Below, piece by piece: positions 11,725-23,022 of a stretch of 64,000 nucleotides of DNA. How positions within the stretch are numbered: the first letter of the stretch is position 1; every line of letters starts with the position of its first letter. Source of the stretch: Hyparrhenia diplandra (Eukaryota > Streptophyta > Magnoliopsida > Poales > Poaceae); assembly GCA_015847255.1 (NCBI GenBank), contig JADLZK010007659.1, forward strand, positions 22,042 to 86,041. The letters are read 5' to 3'. Position numbers and translations under genes: made by a program. The notes under the pieces were generated by a model that did not search any database, was not told the origin of the DNA, and saw only the letters and a program-made list of their open reading frames with translations.

Positions 11725-12888
11725 GAAGCAACTCCAAAGAATAAGCCCCAAAAACAGTAACCCCTACTTTTTATTTGGGTGCTTCCCTACTTTTAGGGTC
11801 ATTTGTTTTTCTAGTCCGAACTCCAAAGAATAGCCCCAAAAATAGGGTTCTTATTTCTTAATTCCCTCTATTTTTTCACACACTATATGTATAAGGTACT
11901 TGAGAACATCGTAATATAAAATAATTTACTTAAACAATAACGATAAAAACACCACACCTAAAATTACAAATAAAATATGAATTTTTAATTCAAATTCAAA
12001 TACAATTTTGGTCCGAATTTAATGATAGTCGACCACAACATCATCTGATTCTTCTTCCTCCCACCATTGCTCAAAAAAAAATATCTTCATCATCAGTAAG
12101 CACCATCTGCAATATCATAGCATATTAATTTATAATTCAACTATCGGGCAAGTGATATGGATAAAACTGTACCAAAAAAAACAAGACATAATTAATAAGC
12201 TGAACAACCTGCTGCAATATGTCCTATGCAGTAGCCACACGGAGCCATGATTAGGGGTTCTATACAATCATGGAATCTGTGATACTTGACAACCTACACA
12301 ATCATGGAATTTGTGAAAAAAAAACTCACGGAAAATCCAAAGCGATTGGAACCGTATACATGTTCAGAAAATCCAAAGCGATTGGAACTTGCTTACCTTG
12401 GACAGGATGGAGCAGGGTCCGTCCGCTGGTGCCGTTGCCCCTACTTGAGCTCACGGATCGATGGGGATGGCAGGGCGTTGGTGACAGATGCAGTGCCAGT
12501 TCCTTCCCGTAGATCTAGATTCCAGTCGCGTCCTTCTTGTGGGCAGACCGGGAAGGGCTAGCTCGCGAGCACAACTGTAGGGGAGGGAGGGAAACAACAG
12601 GAAGTGGAAGCAGCTGGGGAGAAGGAATAACGAGGCGGCGCCGGTCAGCTCATGGTCGCGAGCGGGAAAGGAAGCGCCGCCGCGCGGCTCTTGTCGCGAG
12701 CGAGAAGAAAGCCCCCGCGAGGAGAACAGGCGAAACAGAATTTTCGGGGCTTGGCTAGACCCAACAAAGATGGGGGTATGGAGGGTGGGTTTTGTTGGCC
12801 CAACAATTTTCGGCCCTGGTTGATTTTTTTTTTTGAGTCCCAATATTTAGTTATTGGGGCCTGAGTAGGGACCCTGCTAGAGTTACTC
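11725..12888. mobile_element. Probable non-autonomous PIF/Harbinger-like element with GC-rich interior
   Basis: Both borders have TAA (11722-11724, 12889-12891). The left end GAAGCAACTCCAAAGA and the inverted right end GAGTAACTCTAGCAGGG share a weak terminal repeat. A second AACTCCAAAGAATAGCCCCAAAA word occurs inside the left end. The interior includes a short tandem duplication (AAATCCAAAGCGATTGGAAC twice near 12336-12386) and a GC-rich island at 12400-12770. Frames in the island show no recognisable domain, so I do not call a gene. Boundaries are inferred. Confidence 0.45.
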
Positions 12889-12894
12889 TAACTT

Positions 12895-13220
12895 TTCGAG
12901 AGGGGAAAACCAAGGTACTGCATCCATCTTGGATCGGAGTTGCTGAGCTGCTTATTGCTTCGGTGTCCGACTGTCTGTCGTCCGTCCGGCGGTCCTCGAT
13001 CGATCGTCGTGAACTCTGAACACATAGATCAGTACAATACGTACGTTGCCTGCACCCCCGGCTCTTTTTCAGATGGTCCCGGCCGGCCGTTGGTGGTGGT
13101 GTGTGTGCAGGGCTGCAGGCACCAGAGATGCGCACTGCACTTGCAATACGCAAGCATGGTTACCTCTTTAGTTTGCTCACAAAATACCATGTGAAGGAAG
13201 TGTGTGGTTCGGTGCGTGTA
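12895..13220. repeat. Segmental module Z, copy 1
   Basis: The stretch with AACCAAGGTACTGCAT, GAGCTGCTTATTGCTTCGG and TCTTTTTCAGATGGTC recurs in part at about 22648-22790 and at about 23625-23850. It always follows module Y, which indicates duplication of a larger unit. No coding region is supported. Confidence 0.75.
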
Positions 13221-13243
13221 GGTCGTAGTACAAATTAAACGTA

Positions 13244-13477
13244 CTCCTTCGTTTTGACAATCTTTGCGATTTTTTTTACCATATAAACCATGTTTGACCT
13301 CCTCGCCTTATTCAACTTTTTTAATAAATATTACCACTTTTATTATGACTTATTACATCACTAAAGATATTGTAATGACGTTTTGTTTGTTTTATAATTT
13401 ACATGAAAAATTTGAATAAGACGGCGATCAAACACGCTTTATATGAAGTTAAAGAATCGCAAAGATTGGAAAATGAG
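13244..13477. mobile_element. Stowaway-type MITE
   Basis: Terminal inverted repeats CTCCTTCGTTTTGACAATC and, inverted, CTCATTTTCCAATC both continue into TTTGCGATT. TA lies at 13242-13243 and 13478-13479. The AT-rich interior carries imperfect inverted subterminal sequence. There is no coding capacity. Confidence 0.75.
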
Positions 13478-14440
13478 TACATGCATACATGATACATGTA
13501 CGTACAAGACAAGAAGGATCGGACAACGACACCACGTACAGGTCGTGATGATGAGAAACTAATTAAGTAGCGGCGAGGTGCAGTGCATGCAGGTAATTAA
13601 ATCAGGTTGAAACCAAAAACATAAAAACAATGTCTGAACTCTGAAGGAGCCAAGGCGCAAAAGGCTAGTATTTGCACTGCAATGCAACGGCCAACGGCTG
13701 CATTCTGAGCATGTGCAGGAGACGATCGCGAATGAAACAAGGCGTGTCTTGATCTGCTGAAACTACACACACATGTTATCCATGATGTGCTGACACAAGC
13801 ACGCTGAAAAACGTTTGAGATCGATCGAGCAGAGCGTCTGTTCCGTTGGTCCAAGCCGTCGCAGTCTGACAGATTCAGAGTATAATCAAATCAGCCAATG
13901 AAATCCCTCGTTAAAAACGCCTGGTCACATCATAATCACATCACTAGGGCTCTCCTAGTGACTGTTCCAGTGTCCAAGGGCTGCCGACCTGCCGTAGTGT
14001 TCCTAGAAGATGGTTTGTTCTTTGTTAGTAGAGGAACTTTTTTTAGAAAAAATTAAAAAAGAGGAATTGAGCAAGAACGGTTTTTGGCTGCTTCCTCTAC
14101 CTGAGCTGTTAACTGTTTGCCTCTATAAGTAGAGTACTCCGTATCTACCAAAATAATTGTACATGTCATGTATTCACTAGTCAAAATTTTCAAGTTTATT
14201 AACAAAAAATGTCAATATTTATATCTCCAAATAAATTTATCACAAAAAAAAGCTTTAACAATTTATGGGTTGATTTTCTCTTCCTTCGTCCGTGTCAACA
14301 AACAATTCCAAATACCCCTAATGGATTCGAAGGTCCCAAATCAATTAACTTGTTCCATTATTTTAACGAATATGACAGTAGACAGAAGGTTTTATGATTC
14401 CACGGTATTTACGTCGGCTGCAGATATTTTCTTTCTAAGT
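13478..14440. other. Duplicated non-coding block (module W and repeat X copy 2)
   Basis: Module W (GCGCAAAAGGCT, TGCACTGCAATGCAACGGCC) at about 13615-13710 recurs near 22930-23010 and, diverged, near 24400-24480. Repeat X copy 2 follows at about 13805-13955. No intact gene is visible; the leftmost frames of 14168-14479 are AT-rich and unsupported. Confidence 0.55.
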
Positions 14441-15320
14441 AATATTGGAATCCAATTAGCTAGCATAGGTGTGCAATAAAACACAGGTCACAAGCGTCGT
14501 ACTCATATGAAACTTTTGTTACATGAAAGCTAAAAGTCATTGCAACTTGCCTGATATAGTCATATTGAGGGGGTTTCATATATGAGGGTTATATTATTGG
14601 GTTCCCATAATCATGTGAAGAATGAAGTGATTTTTTGTTTTCTAGATGAATGTGACAGGATATACTAGTTAAAATGTGTCTTTTGTCTTCAAGGTATCTC
14701 TGTGACCCTGGAAGAGGATGGGTACTGATGCATCCTAACATATGGAAATCATCTTTAATAAACAACATTAGAGGCTGCTTAGAACATATTCATTCACATA
14801 GTTTCCATTAAAACGAAACGTCTTGGTCGTTTATGCCACATCATGAGCTTCTGTCTCTAACATACGGAAAACATCTTTAATAAATAGCATTAAAGGCTGC
14901 TTAGAACATATTGATTTGCATATTTTTCCATTAAAACGAAACGTCTTGGTCGTTTATGCCACATCATGAGCTTCTGTCTCTGATGTTTTCTTTTTCCAAA
15001 TGCAGGTGAGACAGATAAGTTGCAAACGGAAGATGAGATTTAGTACTTAGCAAGAGATTGGGGAACCAGGGAGGATCCTCTGATGCTGAATCTACTCTAC
15101 TTTGCTGAACAGAGCTCCCAAAAAAAAGGGTGAAAAGAAATCTTCATGTGTTCCTGCACATGCACAATGGCTTTGATGTTACTCACATGTGCTAATTCCC
15201 TAGTTATAGTACCTGCATGAAAACAATGACTGTCCTGCCTGGTGTTGCATTGTAGTTGCCTAGTTGGAACACCTTTCTAATCAGCTACGAATGTTGTCTT
15301 CTGTTTGTATGAACGAGTGA
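14441..15320 (+). pseudogene. Truncated duplicate of the F-box gene 3' region
   Basis: This stretch aligns by eye along most of its length with 20552-21310, the last intron, final coding exon and 3' region of the F-box/DUF295 gene. Shared words include TGGAATCCAATTAGCTAG, GAGGGTTATATTATT, the acceptor TTTTCTAG followed by ATGAATGTGACA, and GTGACCCTGGA. The main coding exon is absent, so it cannot encode the protein. It contains an internal tandem duplication of about 122 bp (14736-14857 and 14858-14980) that the 20-kb copy lacks. Confidence 0.75.
14736..14980. repeat. Tandem duplication of about 122 bp
   Basis: Two adjacent copies both run from TAACATAxGGAAA to GAGCTTCTGTCTC with few differences. 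The paralogous region at about 20840-20960 has this unit once, so the duplication arose after the segmental copying, or was lost there. Confidence 0.85.
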
Positions 15321-15555
15321 CTGCTTGAGCTGTTGTGGTTTTATTATTAATTGTAATATTACGCTTCTAGATTTCCGGTTGTCCTGTTGTGGCCTGTGGT
15401 TTGATTTGTGTGTTTCATTCAGACTTTGCGGAAGTTGGTGCATAATCAGCACGATCTGTGCAGGAGGATCATCATGCATGGTTCTGGTAACAGCTGCTGC
15501 TGTCTTTTTTATTTCAGAGTTTGTGTTTCTTATTGGAACCATTCAGAGTAGCCAG

Positions 15556-15589
<34 letters not shown>

Positions 15590-15595
15590 GAAAAG
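15556..15595. repeat. A-rich (AAAAG)n microsatellite
   Basis: A run of A followed by at least five AAAAG units. Two copies of a short flanking phrase (CTTATTGGAA, ATTCAGAGTAGCCAGAAA) lie either side, at about 15530-15560 and 15618-15645. The repeat therefore sits inside a small tandem duplication. Confidence 0.85.
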
Positions 15596-15839
15596 TCTGC
15601 TTTAGTTTAGTGCTTCTTATTGGAAAAATTCAGAGTAGCCAGAAAATTCTGACTAAATTTGAATCTATAACAGTTCCTTAAAATTTGAAAAAAAACTCTG
15701 GAAACCACCAAGAAAAAGAAATGTTCTTAAATTTGGGGTTTGTGGTGCTTGCCCTGTCCGTTTTTCTTCAGGTGTTGTTCTCCGGTCCTAGCCTTATTAT
15801 AGAGATATTAAAACCACCTTTGAAAACAATGAAGGGCTC

Positions 15840-16540
15840 TTTTTCGATTTATGTTGTTTGCTAGAAAAGAATATTTGATTTTTGGTGAAGGAGGATAGAT
15901 TCCTATATGAAATCCTAACAAAAATATGACTCGCAAAATAACTTTCAACAGCAGTGGTAGAGGCGGCTTAGAACATACTGATTCACGTAGGTTTTCATCG
16001 ATAAAAAACTTTTGGTCATTTTGAACCACTCCATGTGCTTCTGTGATGTTTTTTTTTTTTTTTCTCCGAAATGCAGGTGAGACAGAGGAAGCTGCAAACA
16101 GCAGGGGTGGATCCACAGGAAATTCTGGAACCTGAGGAAGTGGAATCTCTGCTTATATGTGGAGGGAACTTGTTCTGCTGATGCCTGTATACTACTCTAA
16201 ACTGAGCAAAGCTACATTAAAATGGGTGAAAGAAATCTTGACGCAGCCATGTGTTCATACACACGGACAAATGGCTCTAATGTCCTTCAGAAATATTGAT
16301 TTCGATGTCACTAGCTATTGTCTAGCTACATTAAAAAAGACCAACCTGCCTGATACGGTGTTTTTATGGCGAATGGTGTAGCCTGCTTGCACCGTGGGTT
16401 CTAATATGCCTCTGGTTGTGGGTTTGTCTCTGTTTCTGAATACTGGTTTTGATTTGTGTGATTCAGTTTTTGTGGGAGGTTGCTGCATGTTCTCTGTATG
16501 ATGAATGGATGCTGATCTATCTATAAGTATAATTTCTCAA
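15840..16540 (+). pseudogene. Second, more diverged duplicate of the F-box gene 3' region
   Basis: Words such as GGCTTAGAACATACTGATTCAC, GAAATGCAGGTGAGACAG and GCTGCAAACxG recur in the order seen at 14880-15060 and 20870-21010. Identity is lower and insertions are present. No main coding exon is found, so it is a non-coding remnant of the same duplicated unit. Confidence 0.55.
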
Positions 16541-17050
16541 AAAAATTTAGGCCATTTACATTTAATAACGACGGGGCTATATTCACATATAAATTCTATT
16601 GCGGACCAATTAATAATTTTATAAAAAGGTGAAATACAAAAAAATCCATAAAACAATGCGCTTATGGGCTTCATCAGCTCTGTAGGTTCCGTTGCTCAAT
16701 CATGGCCCAGCCGAACCAGGTCCATTTCAGAGCTGAACACACGGTACTAGGATTCCCACGGTACTACGGTACACGCCATCCACGATATTGCCTCGCTGTT
16801 TCCGTTTTAGGATTGCGTCTGCCTGTTCAGGCCTGGTCTCACGTGAGAATTGTTTATGTGTATTGATGAGTTTTATTAGAAGAAGAGCAAAATTGTAATA
16901 AACTGAAGACTGGCAAATAAAATTATTAAACAAAACAGACATCATGACAGAGTTTTGCCAACATAATTGGCATGTGCCAACGGACTCAAGACAGCGTGGC
17001 GAGTCTTCCATGTACAAATTTCAATTGTGAAATTGCTTCTCTCGATGATG
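16541..17050. other. Gene-free stretch
   Basis: AT-rich DNA. The phrase CATGGCCCAGCCxAxCCAGGTCCAT near 16705-16725 recurs at about 18612-18640, upstream of the F-box gene. This suggests that part of that gene's upstream region was also duplicated. Confidence 0.4.
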
Positions 17051-17059
17051 AAAAGGACG

Positions 17060-18300
17060 TGCACATGCTACAAAGATTTGGTCGCGGCGGTCAGTTGGTG
17101 GTGCTCCCCTCTTCTTCCTTGTCGGTTGCGGTTTCAGCGTCGCCTCGGTGGCGGGGCTGGGTGGCCAGGTATGTCTTCGCGGTGCTGTGGCGGCATTGTA
17201 GTGATGTACCGATCCATCTACTCGGCCGGGGAGCGCGGTGGCGGTGGGGAGTCCTGGTTGCTTGTCCGTGAGCGCGGCGAAGGGGCGATGGCATTCCGGG
17301 CGAAAGCCTTCACCGACATTCATGCCGGTGGTAATGGTGGTGGCGCTCCTGGAGCGTCGTTCTTCCCGTTGGGGACACCATTCCGGGGCATCGTGTTCTC
17401 GAGGCATGGAGTCTCGGGGTGAAAACCCGGTCCGAGTTTTACGGGACGGCGGCGGCGGGCCTACGGCGTCGCGTTCTCCTTGAGGCGGCGCTTCTCGAGA
17501 CTCATCTCAGCTTGTGGCAATGTGGGAGGTGGATTGGTTGGCCCGTGTGCGGCGGCATAGGAGGTGCGCCTTGGTCTTGGTGTTGGCGGCAAGGTGCGAG
17601 AGGGCCCATGGGTGCTAGTGGCCTCGGGTCGGTGTGCTTGGTGCGTGGTGATCTCGGTGATGGCCGGGCAGAGGTGGGGTTTCTCCGGCGGTTTCATTTA
17701 TCCGAGTCCTGGGCGGTGGATTTAGTGGAGTGTGAGTCGGTGGGTGAGGCGAATGAGGCCCCCACCTTGAGTAAGCCGGGATCGTGGTTTTCAATGGTGC
17801 CCTGAAGGGATTGTTCTGCCGATGCATCGGCCGAGGCGGGGATCGGCGATCATGCGTGTGCGGCTTGGGGACAATGGTCCCGTGGTGGAGGAGTGATGGT
17901 AGCCGCTAGGACCTGCGGCGGGCTGCGGCACGGCGTTGGTAACGACGGCGGCGGTTCCGGCGGGTGCTTTTATCTCCTCTCCCGGGTGGCGGTGGTGTTG
18001 TTTGTGTTGTGTGTGTTGTGTCGATGTCCCAATCCGGCCCAGGTCGTTGCGGATGGAGGCTCGTGTTGATGACCCAATCCAACTGAGCGGAGCTTCATGT
18101 TAATTTTCTCCCATCCGAGTTTGTTTGTTGTAACAAGTGGTAGTGGAGGGATATCTCCCCGTAGTTGAGTTGAGTGGGCGTAGGTAGTGGCGCGAGTTGA
18201 GTTGATTTGGTGCACAGGTGTGCGGGTGGAGTAGGGTATCCTCCACATTTATATGGTTTTTACGGCTGGGTTTCAGGCCAAAAACTAGGTGACGACACTT
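17060..18300 (+). other. GC-rich retroposon-like segment without recognisable protein
   Basis: The segment is sharply GC-richer than its flanks (about 17060-18000) and ends in a G/T-rich region, then CTGGGTTTCAGGCC and a T run at 18307-18317. This layout resembles the non-coding 3' parts of grass LINEs. Many overlapping frames exist on both strands, but none shows a domain or consistent codon signal. I found no target duplication and the identity is uncertain. Confidence 0.3.
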
Positions 18301-18649
18301 GCCTTTTTTTTTTTTCTTCGTCCCCAATAGAAATCGCGACAAAGCTTTTGCCGTCCTTTCTAAAAAAAATACTACAAAAATTTGTGTGCTGCAAACCTAC
18401 TTTACCTGCACAGAACGAAAACCGAAGTGAGCTGCAGCCTCTTCTCCTTCGAGAAATGGATGAAAAGAATATTATTGCTGCACCGAGCAATAGAGGAAAA
18501 ATAAAGTGGGTATATCTTTTTCTTACATAAATAAATTTTGATGCGGATAATTAATTTCTTTGGTAAAAAATGAAATCAAATTTACAAAATGCAGGAAAAA
18601 AACAACGCACACATGGCCCAGCCCAGCCCAACAGGTCCATTATATCGTT

Positions 18650-20796
18650 TTTTTTTTTTTTTTTTTTTTGACAATCCAATCCATCATCAGTTCTGAATGC
18701 ATATGCTCTGAATCCCTTGCGCTGCCCTTCGCCTGCACCTGCGGTCCTGCTCCTGCACCACAGCCCCAGGCGGCCACCGAAGCCGACATTGAGGCCTCCA
18801 AGGTATTTGCATCAGCCCCTCCACCTTTCTTCCTCTAGTCTCCTCCATGCTCCATCTCCCAGCCTCCACCTCCTAGGCCAGGCCGTCGCCGCGCGAGTCT
18901 GCAATGCCTCTGCTCCTGTTCAGTGGTCGATTCTTCTAGTCCCCTTCCACCTCCCATAGTTATCTTCTTGAATCCGTTTGCTGATTATGTCGTGATTCTA
19001 CACCAAGGCCCTTGCGATCTATGCACAAGGCGATTGTTTGTGATTCGTAGGCATCAAGGGTGATTCTTTGTGCCCACCAGGTGTTCGATTCAATGCCGGC
19101 GCGCCTCTTTCTCCTCTGTCTGACCTGACCATGCCTTTGCTCCTCTTTGCTTCGCAGGATGGCACAAGTCGAGGTCTCCCCGCCGTGGTCGGACCTCCTA
19201 CCGGAGCTCCTTGGGCTAGTCTTCCTCCGCCGCCCCTAAGCGCGCCGACCGTGCCTTCTTCACTGCTGTCTGCCGTGCGTGGCGCTCCGCGGCGCGGCAG
19301 TGCCGCCTGCCGCCGCCGTCGCCGGTGCCATGGCTGGTGGTTCCTGACGGCAGCGCCACCAGCTTCCCAGACGGTGAGACCTTCCAGCTGCCGGATGGTG
19401 TGCGCTACCACACCTCCTGTGGCGAGTACCTTGTCCTGTCGCGCAGTGATGGCAGCTGCTTCCTGATGAACCACTTCACCAAGGCCACCGTACCGCTTCC
19501 CAACCTGTCTTCGTTTAGCTACTACCAAGAGCCTGTGGAGGTGGATGAAGACATGGACCTTGAGGAGGCGGACACCTGGATGCGCTACAAGGACGCATGC
19601 GGGATATCTGTACTCTCACTGGTTGTGTGCTCCACGCGCCTCGTCGCTGCCATACTTGGTGTTGGGGGGATCGGTAGAATTGCTCTATGCCGACCAGGGG
19701 CTGCTTCATGGTCAGTGAGTGCACATACGGGGTGCATGTTGCTCTCAAGTACATTGGTCTTCTTTCAACGGAAGCTCTACGCTATCGACATGTTCATCTT
19801 GGGCTATGAGTTTCTTATTGCCATCGACATTGTGGATGAGAATGACAGTGATGAGCCAAAGGTGTCTCGGATTGGGCGCCTAAAAATGAAGAGAGCTTAC
19901 TTTCCATTTGGAACACATTTACATTGCATGCGCTACCTTGTTGAATCCCATGGGAAACTGTTAATGATCCGCAGATTACATTCCCACAAAAGGCAAGATG
20001 GCATTGCTGTGGCTGGTAACAACAAATGTCAAGTGTTTGAGGCTGATTTTGAGCAGCGCTTGTGGGCTGAAGTGGGGACTTTGGGGAACAGCCAAGCATT
20101 GTTTGTTGGGAAACGGTACACCAGAGCTGTTCATGTGTCTCCCTACGATGTTTCAAGGGACTGTATCTTCTTTGTGGCTGATAATCTCTGGCAGGATGTG
20201 AATCAAAGCACTGAATCTTGTGGATTATATGACATGAAAGATGAGAAGGTCTATTCACCCTTGCCTATGGTGTCATGGAAGAGTGGGGTAGTCCCAGCAA
20301 CCTGGACTTTCTCACAGGGTAAGTGCTTTGGTTATTTTGGTTTTGGTAGGCTTTACAAGAACATAAAAATAAAAATATTATGATGTTTTTTCTGTGAAGA
20401 AGTATCAAAACATTTCTCCTAGACCACCTATATTTTAATTTCTTGCACACATGTTTAAATATTATTAACTAGATAACTCGAGTCCTAAATGATGTAGACC
20501 ACAAAAATAATACAATCGTACAGTATCAACTGGGTAAAAAAATATGCTTATGTTGGAATCCAATTAGCTAGAATATTTGTGCAATAAAACAGAGCCACAA
20601 GCGTCATACTCATACAAAAATTTTGTTAAATGGAAGCTAAAAGACACTGCAACTTACCTCATATAGTCATATTGAGGGTGTTCTTATATGAGGGTTATAT
20701 TATTAGATTCCCATAATCATGTGAAAAATGAATTGATTTTTTTGTTTTCTAGATGAATGTGACATGCTGGTTAAAATCGCCTTTTTGTCTTCATGA
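18650..20796 (+). CDS. F-box/DUF295 protein gene, frameshifted in the F-box
   Basis: Grass F-box proteins with a C-terminal DUF295 domain are predicted substrate receptors of SCF ubiquitin ligases; none is characterised well enough to name a target here. A probable 5' leader exon ends at AAG/GTATTT near 18800, and the acceptor CAG at 19155-19157 lies just before the ATG at 19159. The start reads MAQVEVSPPWSDLLPELLGL, a typical F-box opening, then hits TAA at 19237 because the frame shifts by one base. The next frame continues the F-box (RADRAFFTAVCRAWRS) and the body: PVPWLVVPDG, FPDGETFQLPD, GEYLVLSRSDG, RRLHSHKR and CIFFVADN. Coding exon 1 ends at 20318 with GTAAGT. A second exon after CTAG at 20752 adds DECDMLVKIAFLSS and stops at 20794-20796. 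As written, translation gives only 26 residues, so it is a pseudogene or has a consensus error. Start of the leader is approximate. Confidence 0.8.
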
Positions 20797-21310
20797 TATC
20801 TGTGTGACCCTGGAGGAGGATGGGTACTGGTGCAATCCTAACATACGGAAAACATCTTTTATAAACAGCATCAGAGGCTGTTTAGAACATATTGATTTAC
20901 ATAGTTTTCCATTAAAACGAACGTCTTTGTCGTTTATGCCACATCTGAGCTTCTGTCTGATTTTTTTATCTAAATGCAGGTGAGGCAGATAAGTTGCAAA
21001 CGGAAGTGGAGTATTAGTACTTAGCAGGAGATTGTGGAACCAAGGGGGAGGATCCTCTGATGCTGCATCTACTCTACTTTTCTGAACAGAGCTACCAAAA
21101 AGGGTGAAAGAAATCTTCAGTTGGTCCTGTGTTCCTGCACATGCACAATGGCTTTGATGTTACTCGCATGTGCTAATTCCCTAGTTATAGTACCTGCATG
21201 AAAACAGTGCTACTGTCCTGTTGCCTGGTAGGGTGCTTGCTTTTGTTTGTTTTTGGTATGTGCTCTGTGTTGCATTGTAGTTGAAACATCAGTCTAATCA
21301 GCTATGAATG
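20797..21310 (+). other. 3' untranslated region of the F-box gene (probable)
   Basis: The stretch contains an intron-like junction near AAATGCAG/GTGAGGCAG (about 20975-20990). It is the region most clearly repeated at 14441-15320 and 15840-16540. No further coding sequence is seen. Confidence 0.45.
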
Positions 21311-21626
21311 CTAGGAAAATGAAGAGATGGTGGCTATTCAATAAATTAAGTAATACTTGGAAATACAAAAATGGAGCTGGCCTTTAATGTTAGGATTAAT
21401 TTTTCAAGTTAGAATTCGATTTTTTGTGTCAAATATTTGTAGTAAATGGTCTAATTCCTTGCTTGTAAGGAATGAAACCAGAGTTTATGCATTATGTAAA
21501 AAAAAAGTTAGGTAAATGGAAAAGAAAATCTGAGGTGTGGGAAGCCGGTAAGTTAATCGCAAATGTAAATGGGCTCATTTATAGTTCCGCTGTCAGGTAT
21601 GGGCCGACTCCTCGCTCAAAAGGACT

Positions 21627-21628
<2 letters not shown>

Positions 21629-21671
<43 letters not shown>

Positions 21672-21987
21672 AGAATAACGCAGACACTCATAACACGCAC
21701 GCACGCACACTCACCCCTATGAACACACGCACGCAAACCCTACCCCTATGAGCACCTCCGAAGGATTGGCAACCGGCAGATCCGGAGATTACCGAGTCAC
21801 CATAGGCGCCTCGTTGCCGGCGGGAACGCCGCTACCACTTAATGCATAACGCCGGTAAATCCTTGGGAAAATCGGGGAAAAGGTCGAAAGCACCGGGATT
21901 TGAACCCCGGTGGGTAGCGTCCCACCTGGACCGCCCTACCATTGGACTACAAGCCCGCTTTTTTTTTTTTTTTTTTTTTTGAGGCGA
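21629..21987 (-). mobile_element. tRNA-derived SINE with target duplication
   Basis: On the minus strand the element shows a clear split pol III promoter: A box TAGTCCAATGG (21939-21949) and B box GGTTCAAATCC (21896-21906), spaced as in a tRNA gene. The 3' end is an A run of 41 (T at 21630-21670). A second A run of 22 (T 21959-21980) precedes the tRNA-like head GCGGGCTTGTAG, which is unusual. The target duplication is gctcaaaaggactag (21614-21628) against gctcaaaatggactag (21988-22003), differing by one base. The module copy at 11185-11205 shows the uninterrupted site. Confidence 0.88.
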
Positions 21988-22238
21988 GCTCAAAATGGAC
22001 TAGTGGACCTCAACAGTCAACAGTGGACCACATCAAAGAGCAGAGATCCCATCTTCCTTCCCTTTGATAGTTTGAGCTCTGGCCCATTAGATCTTTATTA
22101 AATCTATTTCCTTTAAGTCTTTCTTTTTTCTTCTTCTGGAAAGGAGCATAGGATGTATAAAATCCTTGAAAGCAGTGTACGAGAAGAAATTATGATTTGG
22201 ACTTCTCTTGAATTTGGTGAAGTATCATATAAGTACTA

Positions 22239-22474
22239 CTCCCTCCATTCCAATTTATAAGTCGTTTGACTTTTTGTCCCTAAGTTTGACCAGTCGTCTT
22301 ATTCAAAAAATTTGTGCAAATTTTTATTTTCTTTTTTCGTGGGTTGTTTTGTTGATATAAAATCTTCAAAAAATAGCTTAAATTTGATGATATTTACATA
22401 AATTTTTTGAATAAGGCAGTGGTCAAACTTAAAGTTTCAAAAGTCAAACGACTTATAATTTGGAATGGAGGGAG
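22239..22474. mobile_element. Stowaway-type MITE
   Basis: Ends CTCCCTCCATTCCAATTTAT and the matching inverted ATAATTTGGAATGGAGGGAG, with further inverted subterminal sequence (AAGTCGTTTGACTTT / AAGTCAAACGACTT). TA borders lie at 22237-22238 and 22475-22476. The equivalent positions in module copies 1 and 3 lack it. Confidence 0.92.
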
Positions 22475-22647
22475 TATTTCATATCAGTATCATACAAACT
22501 ATTGAGCCATTGATTGATGATGAGTACAATATGGAAAGACTTGATTTATGGCAACAATAATGTGCATTGAGTATAAACATTTTTCTATTAAATATTATTA
22601 CTATTACAAATGTATTTGCATCTGCCTAATTCGGTCAGGTCACTAAA

Positions 22648-23020
22648 AACCAAGGTACTGCATCTTGGATCGAAGTTGCTGAGCTGCTTATTGCTTCGGT
22701 GTCCGACTGTCCTCGATCGATCGTCGTGAACTCTGAACTGATAATAGTACAATACGTTGCTTGCCCTGCACCCAGTTCGGTGCGCGTATGTACTCACTCT
22801 CACTCGGCCTCTGAATGAATTAGCATGTACTAGTTTGATATAATATGAAATATGTAGTTTTCTAGTGTGGTATGTATCAATATTCTCTTTTTTTATATAT
22901 ACAAAAAACAGTGTTTCTTCTGGCGTCTGGCGAATGCGCAAAAGGCTATATGCACTGCAATGCAACGGCCAACGGCTGCATTCTGTGTTTCTTCTGGCGT
23001 CTGGCGAACAGAAAATCGGA
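22648..23020. repeat. Modules Z and W, copy 2
   Basis: Module Z (AACCAAGGTACTGCAT to about 22790) and module W (GCGCAAAAGGCTATATGC, about 22930-23010) follow module Y in the same order as at 12895-13720. The phrase TGTTTCTTCTGGCGTCTGGCGAA occurs twice here (about 22912 and 22986), a local 74-bp duplication. Confidence 0.7.
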
Positions 23021-23022
23021 AA

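Larger units (their letters stand above)
21314..22640. repeat. Segmental module Y, copy 2, interrupted by a SINE and a MITE
   Basis: Compared with copy 1 (10889-11660), the sequence is collinear except for two extra pieces: the retroposon at 21629-21987 and the Stowaway-type MITE at 22239-22474. Shared anchors are GGCCTTTAATGTTAGGATTA, GTATGGGCCGACTCCTCGC and ACTAGTGGACCTCAACAGTC. Confidence 0.85.

Noticed and set aside
16967..17805. Long plus-strand frames of 128-151 codons
   Set aside because: Several frames overlap in all phases with arginine/glycine/serine-rich translations and no recognisable domain; the segment looks like retroposon-derived DNA.
21896..21958. Functional tRNA gene
   Set aside because: A and B boxes are present, but the surrounding sequence does not form a full tRNA cloverleaf with an acceptor stem, and the unit has poly(A) and a target duplication, so it is the head of a SINE.
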